The position numbers and the translations under genes are program-made. A stretch of DNA of 64,000 nt, taken from positions 34,348,714 through 34,412,713 of the forward strand of contig OX453274.1 of the NCBI GenBank assembly GCA_949710005.1. The letters run 5' to 3'. Origin of the DNA: Ricordea florida. Taxonomy: Eukaryota > Cnidaria > Anthozoa > Corallimorpharia > Ricordeidae. Of the stretch, positions 11,326-18,630 are shown in pieces (the first letter of the stretch is position 1; each line of letters starts with the position of its first letter). Below the pieces are notes generated by a model. The model was not told the DNA's origin and made no database searches. It saw only the letters and a program-made list of their open reading frames with translations.

Positions 11326-12275
11326 GGTATAACTTGTAATTCTTCCCTTACAAAACCTCGTCTAGGCCCGTTAGTTAAATAATATAAAACGGGCTGATTA
11401 GGAGTAATCATACTTTTTGAAATATCATAAACTTTGAGACTCCAAATAGGATCTGTGGCCCTTCTTCGTTCTCCTCCTTCAAGTTCACCGGGAAATAATA
11501 GATATCTAACTTTAACCATTGGCGGCAATCTAACTTCATCAAGCCCAACAACCCGCCGATAATTTTTGGGTTTAATATCAACCTCTTTCTGTTTTATAGC
11601 ATCATCAGGCTCTTTACCGGTTATTCTCGTTTTTGTATTATTCAAAGTTTTTAGAATAGCTGGTAATCTTTTCACCCATACCCTTGATCGGGAATCACTG
11701 ATCATTTCTTGCGCATATTGATGGCTAAATAATCTTTCTCCTAATACTCTGTTTGCGTTTTCCACAAACGCTTGGGCTCTATGATTACCAGCTTCACTTC
11801 TCCGTATTTTCACATTATGGTAATTCATGAGTTTACTAACTTCGCCCATAAATTCTTTCCCCGGATCAACCATTAATGTTTCGGGGTATTTTAATCTTCT
11901 AGAATATATTTTTGTAAAAGCTTCTGATATCTCCCGACTTTCTTTTGAGGTTAATGGCTCAGCATCTTTATATCTCGAGGCGATATCAACCAAAACTAAC
12001 GCATATTTATATGTTTTTCTTCCAACTCTATCATGCGGTAAAAATAATAAATCTGCTTGGTGAATATGATTTGGTTTATCCAAAGTCCAATGAGGCCTAG
12101 GTATATACTTTGGGGCAGGTAGATAGATTTGCCATATTGCCTGTTTCTCTAACCATTGTTTTGCCTCATTTTCACTTACTCTAGCCTTCACAGCTAATTT
12201 TGGAATTGCAGAATATCCTTTCCAATATCCTTCAGCGGAATAATATATTTTTGTGAGCATATTTTCGTTGTTCAT
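11283..12275 (-). CDS. RVE-family integrase (DDE)
   Basis: Retrovirus-type integrase that inserts the element and makes the 6-bp duplication. The 330-aa protein has an N-terminal helical region, then an RNase H-like core. Its acidic triad is visible as HQADLL (D75), MVDPGKEF (D137) and AFVENANRVL (E172), so D137 to E172 fits D,D-35-E spacing. The C-terminal 70 residues (VRYLLFPGELEGG, then VYDISK and GFVREELQVI) look like the small beta-barrel or chromo-like tail of Polinton integrases. It is divergent from the capsid block. Its 3' end overlaps the polymerase tail, with no room for a separate terminator. The whole frame is open, so it may be active. Confidence 0.93.
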   Translation of the reverse strand: MNNENMLTKIYYSAEGYWKGYSAIPKLAVKARVSENEAKQWLEKQAIWQIYLPAPKYIPRPHWTLDKPNHIHQADLLFLPHDRVGRKTYKYALVLVDIASRYKDAEPLTSKESREISEAFTKIYSRRLKYPETLMVDPGKEFMGEVSKLMNYHNVKIRRSEAGNHRAQAFVENANRVLGERLFSHQYAQEMISDSRSRVWVKRLPAILKTLNNTKTRITGKEPDDAIKQKEVDIKPKNYRRVVGLDEVRLPPMVKVRYLLFPGELEGGERRRATDPIWSLKVYDISKSMITPNQPVLYYLTNGPRRGFVREELQVIPYDTQLPPDSVLVR

Positions 12276-12290
12276 TTAAAAATAAACAAT

Positions 12291-12302
12291 TATCTTATAA
12301 AT
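12291..12302 (-). promoter_or_regulatory. Divergent promoter box TATCTTATAAAT
   Basis: Read on the minus strand it is ATTTATAAGATA, 15 bp before the integrase ATG and close to the ATTTAAAAGATAA boxes. The same box in plus orientation, TATCTTATAAAA, recurs at 12499-12510 just before the capsid candidate. It may serve both directions. Confidence 0.5.
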
Positions 12303-12305
12303 CAA

Positions 12306-12485
12306 ATGGTAGAGGAGGAAGAAGAAATGAAATTTACCGAATACCAAATCAACATTATGAAAAAAATTATTAGAAAAAAAATTCTATATATGGAAGACGG
12401 CGACCAAATTTTTAATATTATGATTTTAATTCCTGAGGCGAGAGAGGGTTTATTAAAACATATTTCTAAGTTAGAAAAGGTTTAA
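12306..12485 (+). CDS. Small 59-aa acidic ORF
   Basis: ATG at 12306 to TAA at 12483-12485. The product starts with a run of Glu (MVEEEEEMKF), continues with a basic isoleucine-rich helix (KKIIRKKILYM) and ends EGLLKHISKLEKV. It fills the gap between the divergent integrase and the capsid candidate, begins three bases after a promoter-like box and ends 30 bp before the next ATG. Function is not recognised. It could be a small regulatory or structural protein. Spacing and codon use like its neighbours support it being real, but it is short. Confidence 0.5.
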   Translation: MVEEEEEMKFTEYQINIMKKIIRKKILYMEDGDQIFNIMILIPEAREGLLKHISKLEKV

Positions 12486-12515
12486 AGGTTAACTAAAGTA
12501 TCTTATAAAATTACA

Positions 12516-13757
12516 ATGACGTCTGAAAAAATTAATCCAAACAGAATTCCCAAGGAACCCTTTGGTTTAAAAGCAGAATCAACATTGAATCGAATTACTC
12601 TAAATCCGTCCACAGCCAGTCCCGGAGAAACATTATATATAAATATTCCAAAACTAGCCGAGAATTTGGTGATTGTGCCCGGAAGCGTATCTCTTCTTTT
12701 TGATTTGGATGTCGAGGGCCATGCTAATAACACAGTTGTGAATAATTTGGGTCGTAATCTTGTAACCAGACTAAAAGTTCTTTTTGGAGGAGAAACATTG
12801 CAAGATACTCAAAGATATGATTTATTTCAAACATACCATGATTTATTCTTAACCGAAGAAGAGCTTGAAGATAGATTAAAACAAGGCATTTCTTCGTTAA
12901 ATATCAGAAAACTTAGAACAAAATCTGGGGATGCAAAAACACAAGATGTAAAAGAAGTTGCTCTCGCTAATGTTCATGGTTCAAAGTATAGAATACCAAT
13001 AAATCATCCTATTCTAAATGATCATGGTGTTTTTTATCCGAAAGCGTTGGAAAATCATCTTATATTTGAGATTACGCTTGCCCCAATCGCTAATATTCTT
13101 ATTTATTCTGATACAACTAAAGCACCCTCATATTCAATCAAAAACTTAGAGTTAGAATATTCTTCAATTTCTAGCGAATACTTAGCTCGTGAGGCACAAG
13201 CAGCTTATCAAGTTGGCAAAGGATTCTTTTATGAAAATATTACTCTGCATAAAACTTTTACATTTTCCATTGGCGGTGACGGTGTTATTAATCAGCATAT
13301 TAATTTACCGAGAAGATCAATGACAGGAATATTGTTTTTGTTTTTAATACCTCAAGCTGCAGGAGCAAGGGATTCTGAAAATTTTTATAATCCGGGTATA
13401 TCTTCCGTTGAAATTGATGTTGATGGCGTACCAAATAGAATATACTCTAGGGGAATGATTCCGTCCGATCTTTGGGAATCCGTGAAAAAAAGATTTCATA
13501 GGGATGATGGTTTACAAATTTCATTGAAAGAAAAAGAATTTTACGCGGATAAGTTTGCTCTTTGGGTTGATACTAGAACTCATCCAGATAATGGTATTCA
13601 TGGCGGCGGACTTGCTCTAAATAATACGCATGACGGTGTAAAAGTAGAAATTAAAAGGAAACAAGGAGGAACTGGAACCGTAACTTGTCATATGTTCGTC
13701 GTAGCGGATGCAATGATGGAGATTATGAATTCAAGTTTGAGATCAATTAAGTACTGA
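12516..13757 (+). CDS. Major capsid protein candidate (double jelly-roll)
   Basis: 413 aa, almost entirely beta-rich with regularly spaced hydrophobic strands (LYINIPKL, SVSLLFDLDV, RLKVLFGG, LIFEITLAP, TGILFLFLIPQAAGARD, CHMFVVADAMM). The N-terminal half (NRITLNPSTASPGETLYINIP) and the C-terminal half (TFTFSIGGDGVINQHINLP) read like two barrel openings. That is what a double jelly-roll shell protein such as PRD1 P3 (about 390 aa) would show. Homologues occur in cnidarian Polinton-like loci as I recall them. It directly precedes the packaging ATPase, as capsid genes often do. Usual Polinton major capsid proteins are longer (about 600 aa), so the call is an inference that needs a fold prediction. 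Confidence 0.6.
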   Translation: MTSEKINPNRIPKEPFGLKAESTLNRITLNPSTASPGETLYINIPKLAENLVIVPGSVSLLFDLDVEGHANNTVVNNLGRNLVTRLKVLFGGETLQDTQRYDLFQTYHDLFLTEEELEDRLKQGISSLNIRKLRTKSGDAKTQDVKEVALANVHGSKYRIPINHPILNDHGVFYPKALENHLIFEITLAPIANILIYSDTTKAPSYSIKNLELEYSSISSEYLAREAQAAYQVGKGFFYENITLHKTFTFSIGGDGVINQHINLPRRSMTGILFLFLIPQAAGARDSENFYNPGISSVEIDVDGVPNRIYSRGMIPSDLWESVKKRFHRDDGLQISLKEKEFYADKFALWVDTRTHPDNGIHGGGLALNNTHDGVKVEIKRKQGGTGTVTCHMFVVADAMMEIMNSSLRSIKY

Positions 13758-13826
13758 TCGGCGCTTACACGCCTCCCCGCTTCGCGGACCAAAGGGAAGA
13801 ACCTGATAATTTAAAAACATAATGTT

Positions 13827-14468
13827 ATGATACAAAAAATCATGGAAGATTTACGAGATAAAATCCCTTTCCATTGTATTATAACAGGACCAACAAATTG
13901 CGGAAAAACAAAGTACCTAATTGATCAGCTCCGAGGCCCTTTCCGGAAAGTTTTTGAATATATTGTGTTAATTTGTCCGACTTATTCTAAAAATAAAACC
14001 TATAATAATTTTGCCCGAGGAGATAAACATTTCTATGTATTATCGCCAGATGCAAGTAATTCAGATGAGATCAATGAATTGTTAAATGATTGTCAAATTT
14101 TATTCTCTGGTACGAATACATTAATAATTCTAGATGATTGCGCTGTTTCCTCAGATCTGAAGAAAAGATCCAATAAATTTATAGATTTAGCATTTTCAGG
14201 AAGGCATCATGGTTTATCAATGTGGGTTTTAACTCAGCAATTAACTTCAATAGCAAAACCATTCCGGGAAAATATAGCTTGCGTTGTTACTTTTCATAAT
14301 CCTTCCCAGAAAGGTATGAAAATGTTTTTTGAGGATTATGGCGGAGATTTGGATAATGAAATAGGTAAAAAGTTTGTAAAACTCCTGAAAACTGAAAAAT
14401 ATTCTAGGTTGTGTTTGAGTTTGAGATATCCATTTAATTGCTATTTAGAGATTCCCGAAGTGATTTAA
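13827..14468 (+). CDS. A32/FtsK-like genome packaging ATPase
   Basis: Motor that pumps DNA into the capsid. The 213-aa protein has Walker A GPTNCGKT at residues 21-28 and Walker B LIILDD at 99-104. The sensor region LTQQLTSIAKPFREN follows about 30 residues later, in the order seen in poxvirus A32-type and Polinton ATPases. Length is at the short end of the family, with no extra domains. It follows the capsid candidate by 69 bp. The next gene's likely ATG (14474) lies 5 bp past its stop. No ATCTAAAGAT box precedes it, so it may be read through from the capsid gene. Confidence 0.93.
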   Translation: MIQKIMEDLRDKIPFHCIITGPTNCGKTKYLIDQLRGPFRKVFEYIVLICPTYSKNKTYNNFARGDKHFYVLSPDASNSDEINELLNDCQILFSGTNTLIILDDCAVSSDLKKRSNKFIDLAFSGRHHGLSMWVLTQQLTSIAKPFRENIACVVTFHNPSQKGMKMFFEDYGGDLDNEIGKKFVKLLKTEKYSRLCLSLRYPFNCYLEIPEVI

Positions 14469-14473
14469 CAAAT

Positions 14474-15052
14474 ATGACAAACGTTGATCGAGCGAAGCTC
14501 TCCCCGGCAGGGCCGGAAGATTATATTAAAGAAAATACCGACCAACCTAATGGAGAAACGGTAAAAGATAATGGTGATCTTGAAATAAAACAAGAATCAC
14601 TTGCCATTCTCGCCGCCTTGGGAACAACAAAGGAATATTTGGGGGCTGAAATGAGTCTGGGTGATATAAAGAAATTATCTGCAAAAGATGTTGAAAAGTA
14701 TTTTAATCGTTATCAAGCAGTAATGGGTAAGAAAATTAATGGGGGATTAGTAGATTCATCCCTTCAATTAGTTTCAAAACTTATTTCTTATTTAGTTCCG
14801 GTTGATGATATAGAATCTCTTTGCAATGATTTGAAGAATGATGATTTGGTAAATCGAGAATTAACAAACGTTGTTGGGCTCTTGGCGTTGAAAGCAGGAA
14901 GGCTGGCAGCACTTGCTAGCGGGCTATTTCAAGTAGCTAAACACGTTAAATTCAACAAAAACCAACAATTTTCAAGAGAAGAACCAGTTAATGGTGGCAC
15001 AACTAATCAGGAAACTAAGCAATCTACTGAAGGCGTTGATACAGTATATTAA
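14474..15052 (+). CDS. Unknown 192-aa helical Polinton protein
   Basis: I do not recognise it. I chose ATG 14474 (MTNVDRAKLSPAGPEDY) because the frame further upstream lies inside the ATPase gene. The N-terminal 50 residues are polar and probably disordered. The centre (ILAALGTTKEYLG, DIKKLSAKDVEKYFNRYQ, LVSKLISYLVPVDD, VVGLLALKAGRLAALASGLF) is amphipathic helix. The tail is Gln/Thr/Asn-rich. It is placed between the ATPase and membrane proteins, so a virion or scaffold role is plausible but only inferred from context. Confidence 0.8.
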   Translation: MTNVDRAKLSPAGPEDYIKENTDQPNGETVKDNGDLEIKQESLAILAALGTTKEYLGAEMSLGDIKKLSAKDVEKYFNRYQAVMGKKINGGLVDSSLQLVSKLISYLVPVDDIESLCNDLKNDDLVNRELTNVVGLLALKAGRLAALASGLFQVAKHVKFNKNQQFSREEPVNGGTTNQETKQSTEGVDTVY

Positions 15053-15055
15053 ACA

Positions 15056-15068
15056 GATCTAAAAACTT
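15056..15068 (+). promoter_or_regulatory. Late-type box variant GATCTAAAAACTT
   Basis: Variant of the ATCTAAAGAT box, about 22 bp before ATG 15090. A second TCTAAAT lies nearer the ATG. Confidence 0.4.
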
Positions 15069-15089
15069 ATGTGTAGCATCTAAATAACA

Positions 15090-15527
15090 ATGTCTGAACA
15101 ATCTGAAGTAGATCAAATAACTGCTGATCCAACACCTGAAAATAAAGATACTAAAAAGAGGGAGAAAGATCCTAAAAAAGTCGCAGCTGGTAAGAAATTA
15201 GCTGAATATAATAAAAAAGCAAAAGAAGCATTAGCTAGGGAGATGAAACGAGAAGAGACCCTGCAGGACACAGAGCAAAATGATGAATCAAATCACCGAG
15301 AAGCCAAATCATGGCTACCAGAGTTATCTTTTACTACTGTTTTATCCGTTATTGGATTGGGGTTTACAGCATTTGATCTTTTTATGAGATATAAGGAAAA
15401 AGCAAGGGTTGAATCCGGCTCCGCCCGATATTCTAATAGGATAGCTGATTTATCACAAGTTCCTCAAATACCCCAACCTTCAAAAATTCCATTGCATCTA
15501 ACTCCAAAATCTTTAGGAATGGAATAA
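15090..15527 (+). CDS. Single-pass membrane protein, 145 aa
   Basis: Not recognised by name. The first 70 residues are Lys/Glu-rich and probably disordered or helical (KKREKDPKKVAAGKKLAEYN). A hydrophobic span follows at about 78-98 (FTTVLSVIGLGFTAFDLFM), then a positively charged MRYKEKAR stop-transfer stretch and a Pro-rich tail ending PLHLTPKSLGME. The layout suggests a protein anchored in a virion or host membrane with a charged N-terminal arm. It starts 37 bp after the previous stop, with a variant TCTAAAA box between. Confidence 0.78.
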   Translation: MSEQSEVDQITADPTPENKDTKKREKDPKKVAAGKKLAEYNKKAKEALAREMKREETLQDTEQNDESNHREAKSWLPELSFTTVLSVIGLGFTAFDLFMRYKEKARVESGSARYSNRIADLSQVPQIPQPSKIPLHLTPKSLGME

Positions 15528-15540
15528 TCCCAAAAAGTAA

Positions 15541-15549
15541 TCTAAAGAT
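15541..15549 (+). promoter_or_regulatory. Late-type box (A)TCTAAAGAT
   Basis: AATCTAAAGATT, itself near palindromic, 24 bp before ATG 15574. It is followed by TTACTAACGTAGTAAAAAATC, and AGTAAAAATC directly before the ATG is shared with the gene at 16623. Confidence 0.6.
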
Positions 15550-15573
15550 TTCTTACTAACGTAGTAAAAAATC

Positions 15574-15792
15574 ATGTCAACCGAAAACAAACTTGTGAAA
15601 ACTGTAACTGATTCAGCGGTGCTTATCGGATTAGGGGCCGGGGTTGGGTATGTAGCCAAAAAGGTAATGAAAGAATCATTTTTGAGCGACCCATCCACAA
15701 GTATTACAAATTACGCAAAATGGGTTGCTGTACTATCCGGAAGCATGTATCTAAAAACCTATTTAGAGGAACAAAAGATTTTACCAAAATAA
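15574..15792 (+). CDS. 72-aa membrane protein
   Basis: Small protein with two hydrophobic helices, about residues 14-30 (SAVLIGLGAGVGYVAKK) and 47-62 (AKWVAVLSGSMYLKTYL), and short charged ends. A helical hairpin in a membrane is the simplest reading. No family recognised. It has its own TCTAAAGAT box and ends 4 bp before the next ATG, so the two are probably cotranscribed. Confidence 0.75.
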   Translation: MSTENKLVKTVTDSAVLIGLGAGVGYVAKKVMKESFLSDPSTSITNYAKWVAVLSGSMYLKTYLEEQKILPK

Positions 15793-15796
15793 AATT

Positions 15797-16189
15797 ATGG
15801 CGACATTAGCAATGATGGCGATAGGGGCGGTATTGAATGCAACAGCATTTACCGGAGGAAATATTCTTGCAAAATATTTATCTGGGCGCAATGCGGATAC
15901 AGAAAAAATACGGCACGATAAAGCAATGGAAAAATATCAAATAGATTACGAAGCATATCAGGAAAAAAGACAAAAAATGCTTGATTGGAAAATGAAGAAA
16001 AAAGATGAAAAATATCAAGCAACAAAAAATATTTCGACTACAAATCAGGCTTTTGAATTGTACGGCAAAATGACTGAACCAAAATTCTCTGATTATTACA
16101 AACCAAGCGATGGCCAAAAGACTGGGGAAATGGTATATGTCGGAGCTGGAATGTTAGGTTTAGGTTACGCAGTAAGTAAAATATTATAA
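15797..16189 (+). CDS. 130-aa membrane protein with charged centre
   Basis: A hydrophobic N-terminus (MATLAMMAIGAVLNATAF) leads into a strongly charged helical middle (EKYQIDYEAYQEKRQKMLDW and on). The C-terminus is a second, glycine-rich hydrophobic helix (VYVGAGMLGLGYAVSKIL). Such a hairpin could span or line a virion membrane. Similar short proteins occur in other cnidarian Polinton-like loci as I recall; the function is unknown. No promoter box of its own, only 4 bp from the previous gene. A hairpin follows its stop at 16194-16234. Confidence 0.78.
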   Translation: MATLAMMAIGAVLNATAFTGGNILAKYLSGRNADTEKIRHDKAMEKYQIDYEAYQEKRQKMLDWKMKKKDEKYQATKNISTTNQAFELYGKMTEPKFSDYYKPSDGQKTGEMVYVGAGMLGLGYAVSKIL

Positions 16190-16193
16190 ATTA

Positions 16194-16234
16194 TTATATA
16201 ACTTGTAATTCATTAGTCAAAATAAGTTATATAA
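16194..16234. terminator. 3'-end hairpin between convergent genes
   Basis: TTATATAACTT (16194-16204) pairs perfectly with AAGTTATATAA (16224-16234) around a 19-nt loop. It sits in the 55-bp gap between the stop of the plus-strand gene ending 16189 and the minus-strand gene ending 16245, so it can serve both. The right arm continues as AAGTTATATAACATAA, nearly the same as at 20953-20966. Confidence 0.65.
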
Positions 16235-16244
16235 CATAAATGAT

Positions 16245-16520
16245 TTATTTTTTATTTATTTTCGAAGCTATTTTTTTCGTCATTTCTTCATCACTAATAC
16301 TATTATCATTTTCTATTCCATATTTTTCAGTTACTTTTGCTCTAATTTCTCTTTTATATTCTTCAAAGTCTCTACCTGAATCAAGTTCTCTTTTCATTTC
16401 ACTTAAAATTTTACAAGCATCTTGAGGGCTCATATTTATTCCAAATTTTTTACCGGCTTTTACTAAATCAATATTACTAATTGTATTAGTATGATATTTT
16501 TGTTCTTCTTCTTTGCTCAT
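16245..16520 (-). CDS. Unknown 91-aa soluble protein
   Basis: Hydrophilic helical protein (SKEEEQKYHTNTISNIDLVK at the start, SDEEMTKKIASKINKK at the end) with no membrane segment and no cysteines. No family recognised. It is the only minus-strand gene inside the virion block. It has its own promoter-like 15-mer ATTTAAAAGATAAAA at 16543-16557, identical to that before the gene ending at 21574. This suggests it belongs to the other expression class. The plus strand here has only a low-complexity hydrophobic frame, which I reject. Confidence 0.7.
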   Translation of the reverse strand: MSKEEEQKYHTNTISNIDLVKAGKKFGINMSPQDACKILSEMKRELDSGRDFEEYKREIRAKVTEKYGIENDNSISDEEMTKKIASKINKK

Positions 16521-16542
16521 TTTATTTCTTTTTATTTATTCT

Positions 16543-16557
16543 TTTTATCTTTTAAAT
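16543..16557 (-). promoter_or_regulatory. Early-type box ATTTAAAAGATAAAA
   Basis: On the minus strand, 22 bp before ATG 16520. It is identical over 15 bases to 21588-21602. The region between box and ATG is nearly pure A with scattered T. Confidence 0.6.
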
Positions 16558-16590
16558 CAAATTTTTTATCTTTTAATAAGCTCTAGTAGA

Positions 16591-16600
16591 TCTAAAAGAT
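16591..16600 (+). promoter_or_regulatory. Late-type box GATCTAAAAGAT
   Basis: TCTAAAAGAT, 22 bp before ATG 16623, one base longer than the consensus. The AGTAAAAATC before the ATG matches the gene at 15574. Confidence 0.55.
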
Positions 16601-16622
16601 TTCATACAGATGAGTAAAAATC

Positions 16623-17840
16623 ATGGCAGAAGAAATACCAATGGAAGATTTTCCAAAAGGAACTGATGATGATGATGATTATGATTGGGATGATACAACT
16701 TTCCAAACCACAAACACATCTACATCCCTTGAACGAGATTACCCTGGTTATGATGATTATAACCAATCAAGAGACAGGACCCAATGGGAAAAACCGCCAG
16801 AAAGAATGAACCTGGGAGAAAGAGATGAGGGATATGATAGAATGAGAGAAGCTAGGCAAGAACTCAAACGATATTACCCAGATTACGAGCCAAATGAAAG
16901 CTCATTTAATGTTCGATTTGGAGAAAATGGAAGTATAGAAGGACAATTAAGTACCGCCCGTAATAATGTGTGGCATACATTAGTTGATGAAAATGACGTT
17001 CGTAACACAGAAAATTTGCCAAAAACATTTAGAAAAGCTCTTGGTGCAGATTATGAAAGCATGTTGGAAAAATATAATAATTCTCAGTTAGAATTGAGGA
17101 AAACCATTGAGAAAAATAAGGAATTAGATAATGCATTGCATGGGTTTAAAGCAACAGCAGAAGTATATCCGCTGGAGATTGAACGATATGTGGAAAGAGA
17201 AAAAGAACTTAGGGAATTCATTGAGAGGCAACAAGTACAAAAAGCAGAAAATAAAAGCCTTTTCGATCAAACCGTAAAACAGAATGTGGAATTAAAAATA
17301 CAAGCGGAAAAACTTTTGGAAGAGGTAAAATTATACAAAGAAGAAATAGACAAATATAAGAAGGGTAAATCAAATGAATCAAAATTAAAACAAAGCAATG
17401 AGCGATTAAAATCAGAGATTGATAAATTAAAAGAACGACTTAGTAATAAAACAATTTCTAGTGAAGAACAATTATCAGATATTGAGGGTCGAAAAGATGA
17501 AATAATTAAAAATTTACCTTTACGGGAAAAACTAAAGTATATCTTCAAAAAGTATGGTTTTACAGTTTTTGCTGTTCTAAGTGCGGTAGGCGTAATCATT
17601 GGGGTAATAGTTTCTAATCTTTCAAAGGGTTTATCTACTTTGGGGAAAGGGGTGGGAAATGGTTTGAAAACTCTTGGAAAAAAACTGGGTGAAATATTGC
17701 CAGGAATGGTTGGCGCAATAGTTAGCTTTCTTTTCAAAACCGCAGGCCAGGTTATTGGATTTTTAGGTGAGAATGCTTGGCTTTTGATAATGGCGGTAGT
17801 TCTATATTTTGTGGAAAGTATAAAAAGGAAGAGAAAGTAG
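16623..17840 (+). CDS. 405-aa coiled-coil membrane protein
   Basis: Not recognised. Layout: a very acidic N-terminus with an Asp run (GTDDDDDYDWDD), a polar Tyr/Arg/Glu-rich region to about 130, then a long coiled coil at about 145-300 rich in Glu, Lys and Leu. The C-terminus has a hydrophobic helix (FTVFAVLSAVGVIIGVIVSNL, about 310-335), a Gly/Leu-rich amphipathic stretch and a last membrane helix (AWLLIMAVVLYFVESI) with a basic KRKRK end. A tail-anchored rod is the simplest model. It could be a spike, a tether or an inner-membrane scaffold; the sequence alone does not decide. Confidence 0.8.
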   Translation: MAEEIPMEDFPKGTDDDDDYDWDDTTFQTTNTSTSLERDYPGYDDYNQSRDRTQWEKPPERMNLGERDEGYDRMREARQELKRYYPDYEPNESSFNVRFGENGSIEGQLSTARNNVWHTLVDENDVRNTENLPKTFRKALGADYESMLEKYNNSQLELRKTIEKNKELDNALHGFKATAEVYPLEIERYVEREKELREFIERQQVQKAENKSLFDQTVKQNVELKIQAEKLLEEVKLYKEEIDKYKKGKSNESKLKQSNERLKSEIDKLKERLSNKTISSEEQLSDIEGRKDEIIKNLPLREKLKYIFKKYGFTVFAVLSAVGVIIGVIVSNLSKGLSTLGKGVGNGLKTLGKKLGEILPGMVGAIVSFLFKTAGQVIGFLGENAWLLIMAVVLYFVESIKRKRK

Positions 17841-17855
17841 ATTTCCTCAAAGAGG

Positions 17856-17864
17856 TCTAAAGAT
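17856..17864 (+). promoter_or_regulatory. Late-type box TCTAAAGAT
   Basis: Perfect 9-mer 25 bp before ATG 17890, followed by the palindrome ACTGATCAGT and AAAATAC. Confidence 0.6.
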
Positions 17865-17889
17865 ATCACACTGATCAGTAAAATACAAT

Positions 17890-18507
17890 ATGGGTGAATA
17901 CAATGGAATTTATCCTCAAATACCTAATAATAATTTCCAAACACAAAGCGGAGATAGTACAATTAATTTCAGACTACAAAAATCTAGTGAGGTATTGCAA
18001 AATCTAGAAAAGGAAATTAAACATTACGAAGAAGTGAGGAAAAAATATAATAGAGCAAGAGGAATATGCACAAAAATTAGTGTTTCTGGCGGATTTATTT
18101 CAGTTCTTCTATCAGCGAGCGGATTAGGAACTTCTCTCACAGGTTTAGGTGCTATAGTTGGTGTGCCTTTGGGTGTGGTTGGAGGTGTTTTTGGGGTTTT
18201 CTCAATTGTATTTGGTTTTGCCACTAAAAATCTTTCTGGTAAAGTTAGTAAACACGAACAAACCGTTGCAATTGCAAAATCAAAATTAAACACAATTAAC
18301 GATTTAGTCTCAAAAGCTTTGAAAGATAATGTTATATCCGATCAAGAATTTTCCATAATTTTAGCGGAATTGGAAAAGTTTCAAAAACTGAAACAAGAAA
18401 TACGTCAAAAATTCAGAAAAGATTCAGAAAAAAACTTCAACATGAGTATGATAAGGAAGAAAGTTCGAGAAGATCTATTAAAAGAATTAACCAATCCGGC
18501 TGGTTAA
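17890..18507 (+). CDS. 205-aa protein with Gly-rich membrane hairpin
   Basis: A short polar N-terminus is followed by a coiled coil at about 33-58 (LQNLEKEIKHYEEVRKKYN). Next comes a long Gly/Val/Leu-rich hydrophobic segment at about 65-115 (GGFISVLLSASGLGTSLTGL, then VGVPLGVVGGVFGVFSIVFG). A second coiled coil runs to the end. Two helices through a membrane with cytoplasmic coils fit, and the Gly-rich core is reminiscent of membrane-active proteins. I recall similar orphan proteins in cnidarian genomes but can name no function. It has its own TCTAAAGAT box. Confidence 0.8.
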   Translation: MGEYNGIYPQIPNNNFQTQSGDSTINFRLQKSSEVLQNLEKEIKHYEEVRKKYNRARGICTKISVSGGFISVLLSASGLGTSLTGLGAIVGVPLGVVGGVFGVFSIVFGFATKNLSGKVSKHEQTVAIAKSKLNTINDLVSKALKDNVISDQEFSIILAELEKFQKLKQEIRQKFRKDSEKNFNMSMIRKKVREDLLKELTNPAG

Positions 18508-18630
18508 AAATTTCTTTTGAAAGAACTGATGTGGGTTGTAATTGTTTTGCGGGCATTAGAAAAGAGGTTAATTGATTTTACATCTTATTCTTAATCTAAA
18601 GATCAGAAAAATTGGAAAACAAAGAATAAG
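18508..18630 (+). promoter_or_regulatory. Intergenic with late-type box and 12-bp inverted repeat
   Basis: ATCTAAAGAT (18594-18603) lies 27 bp before ATG 18631. It is enclosed by CATCTTATTCTT (18581-18592) and AAGAATAAGATG (18622-18633), a perfect 12-bp inverted repeat whose right arm contains the start codon. Probably a 3' end of the upstream transcript combined with the promoter of the next gene. Confidence 0.6.

Noticed and set aside
16240-16425. Hydrophobic plus-strand frame
   Set aside because: Low-complexity antisense of the 91-aa minus-strand gene, which has its own promoter box.
17267-17869. 200-aa minus-strand frame
   Set aside because: Antisense of the coiled-coil gene; Lys/Glu-rich coding strands produce long Ser/Phe/Leu shadows.
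18530-18595. 21-codon micro-ORF starting ATGTGGGTT
   Set aside because: Too short to support and lies in an intergenic promoter region.
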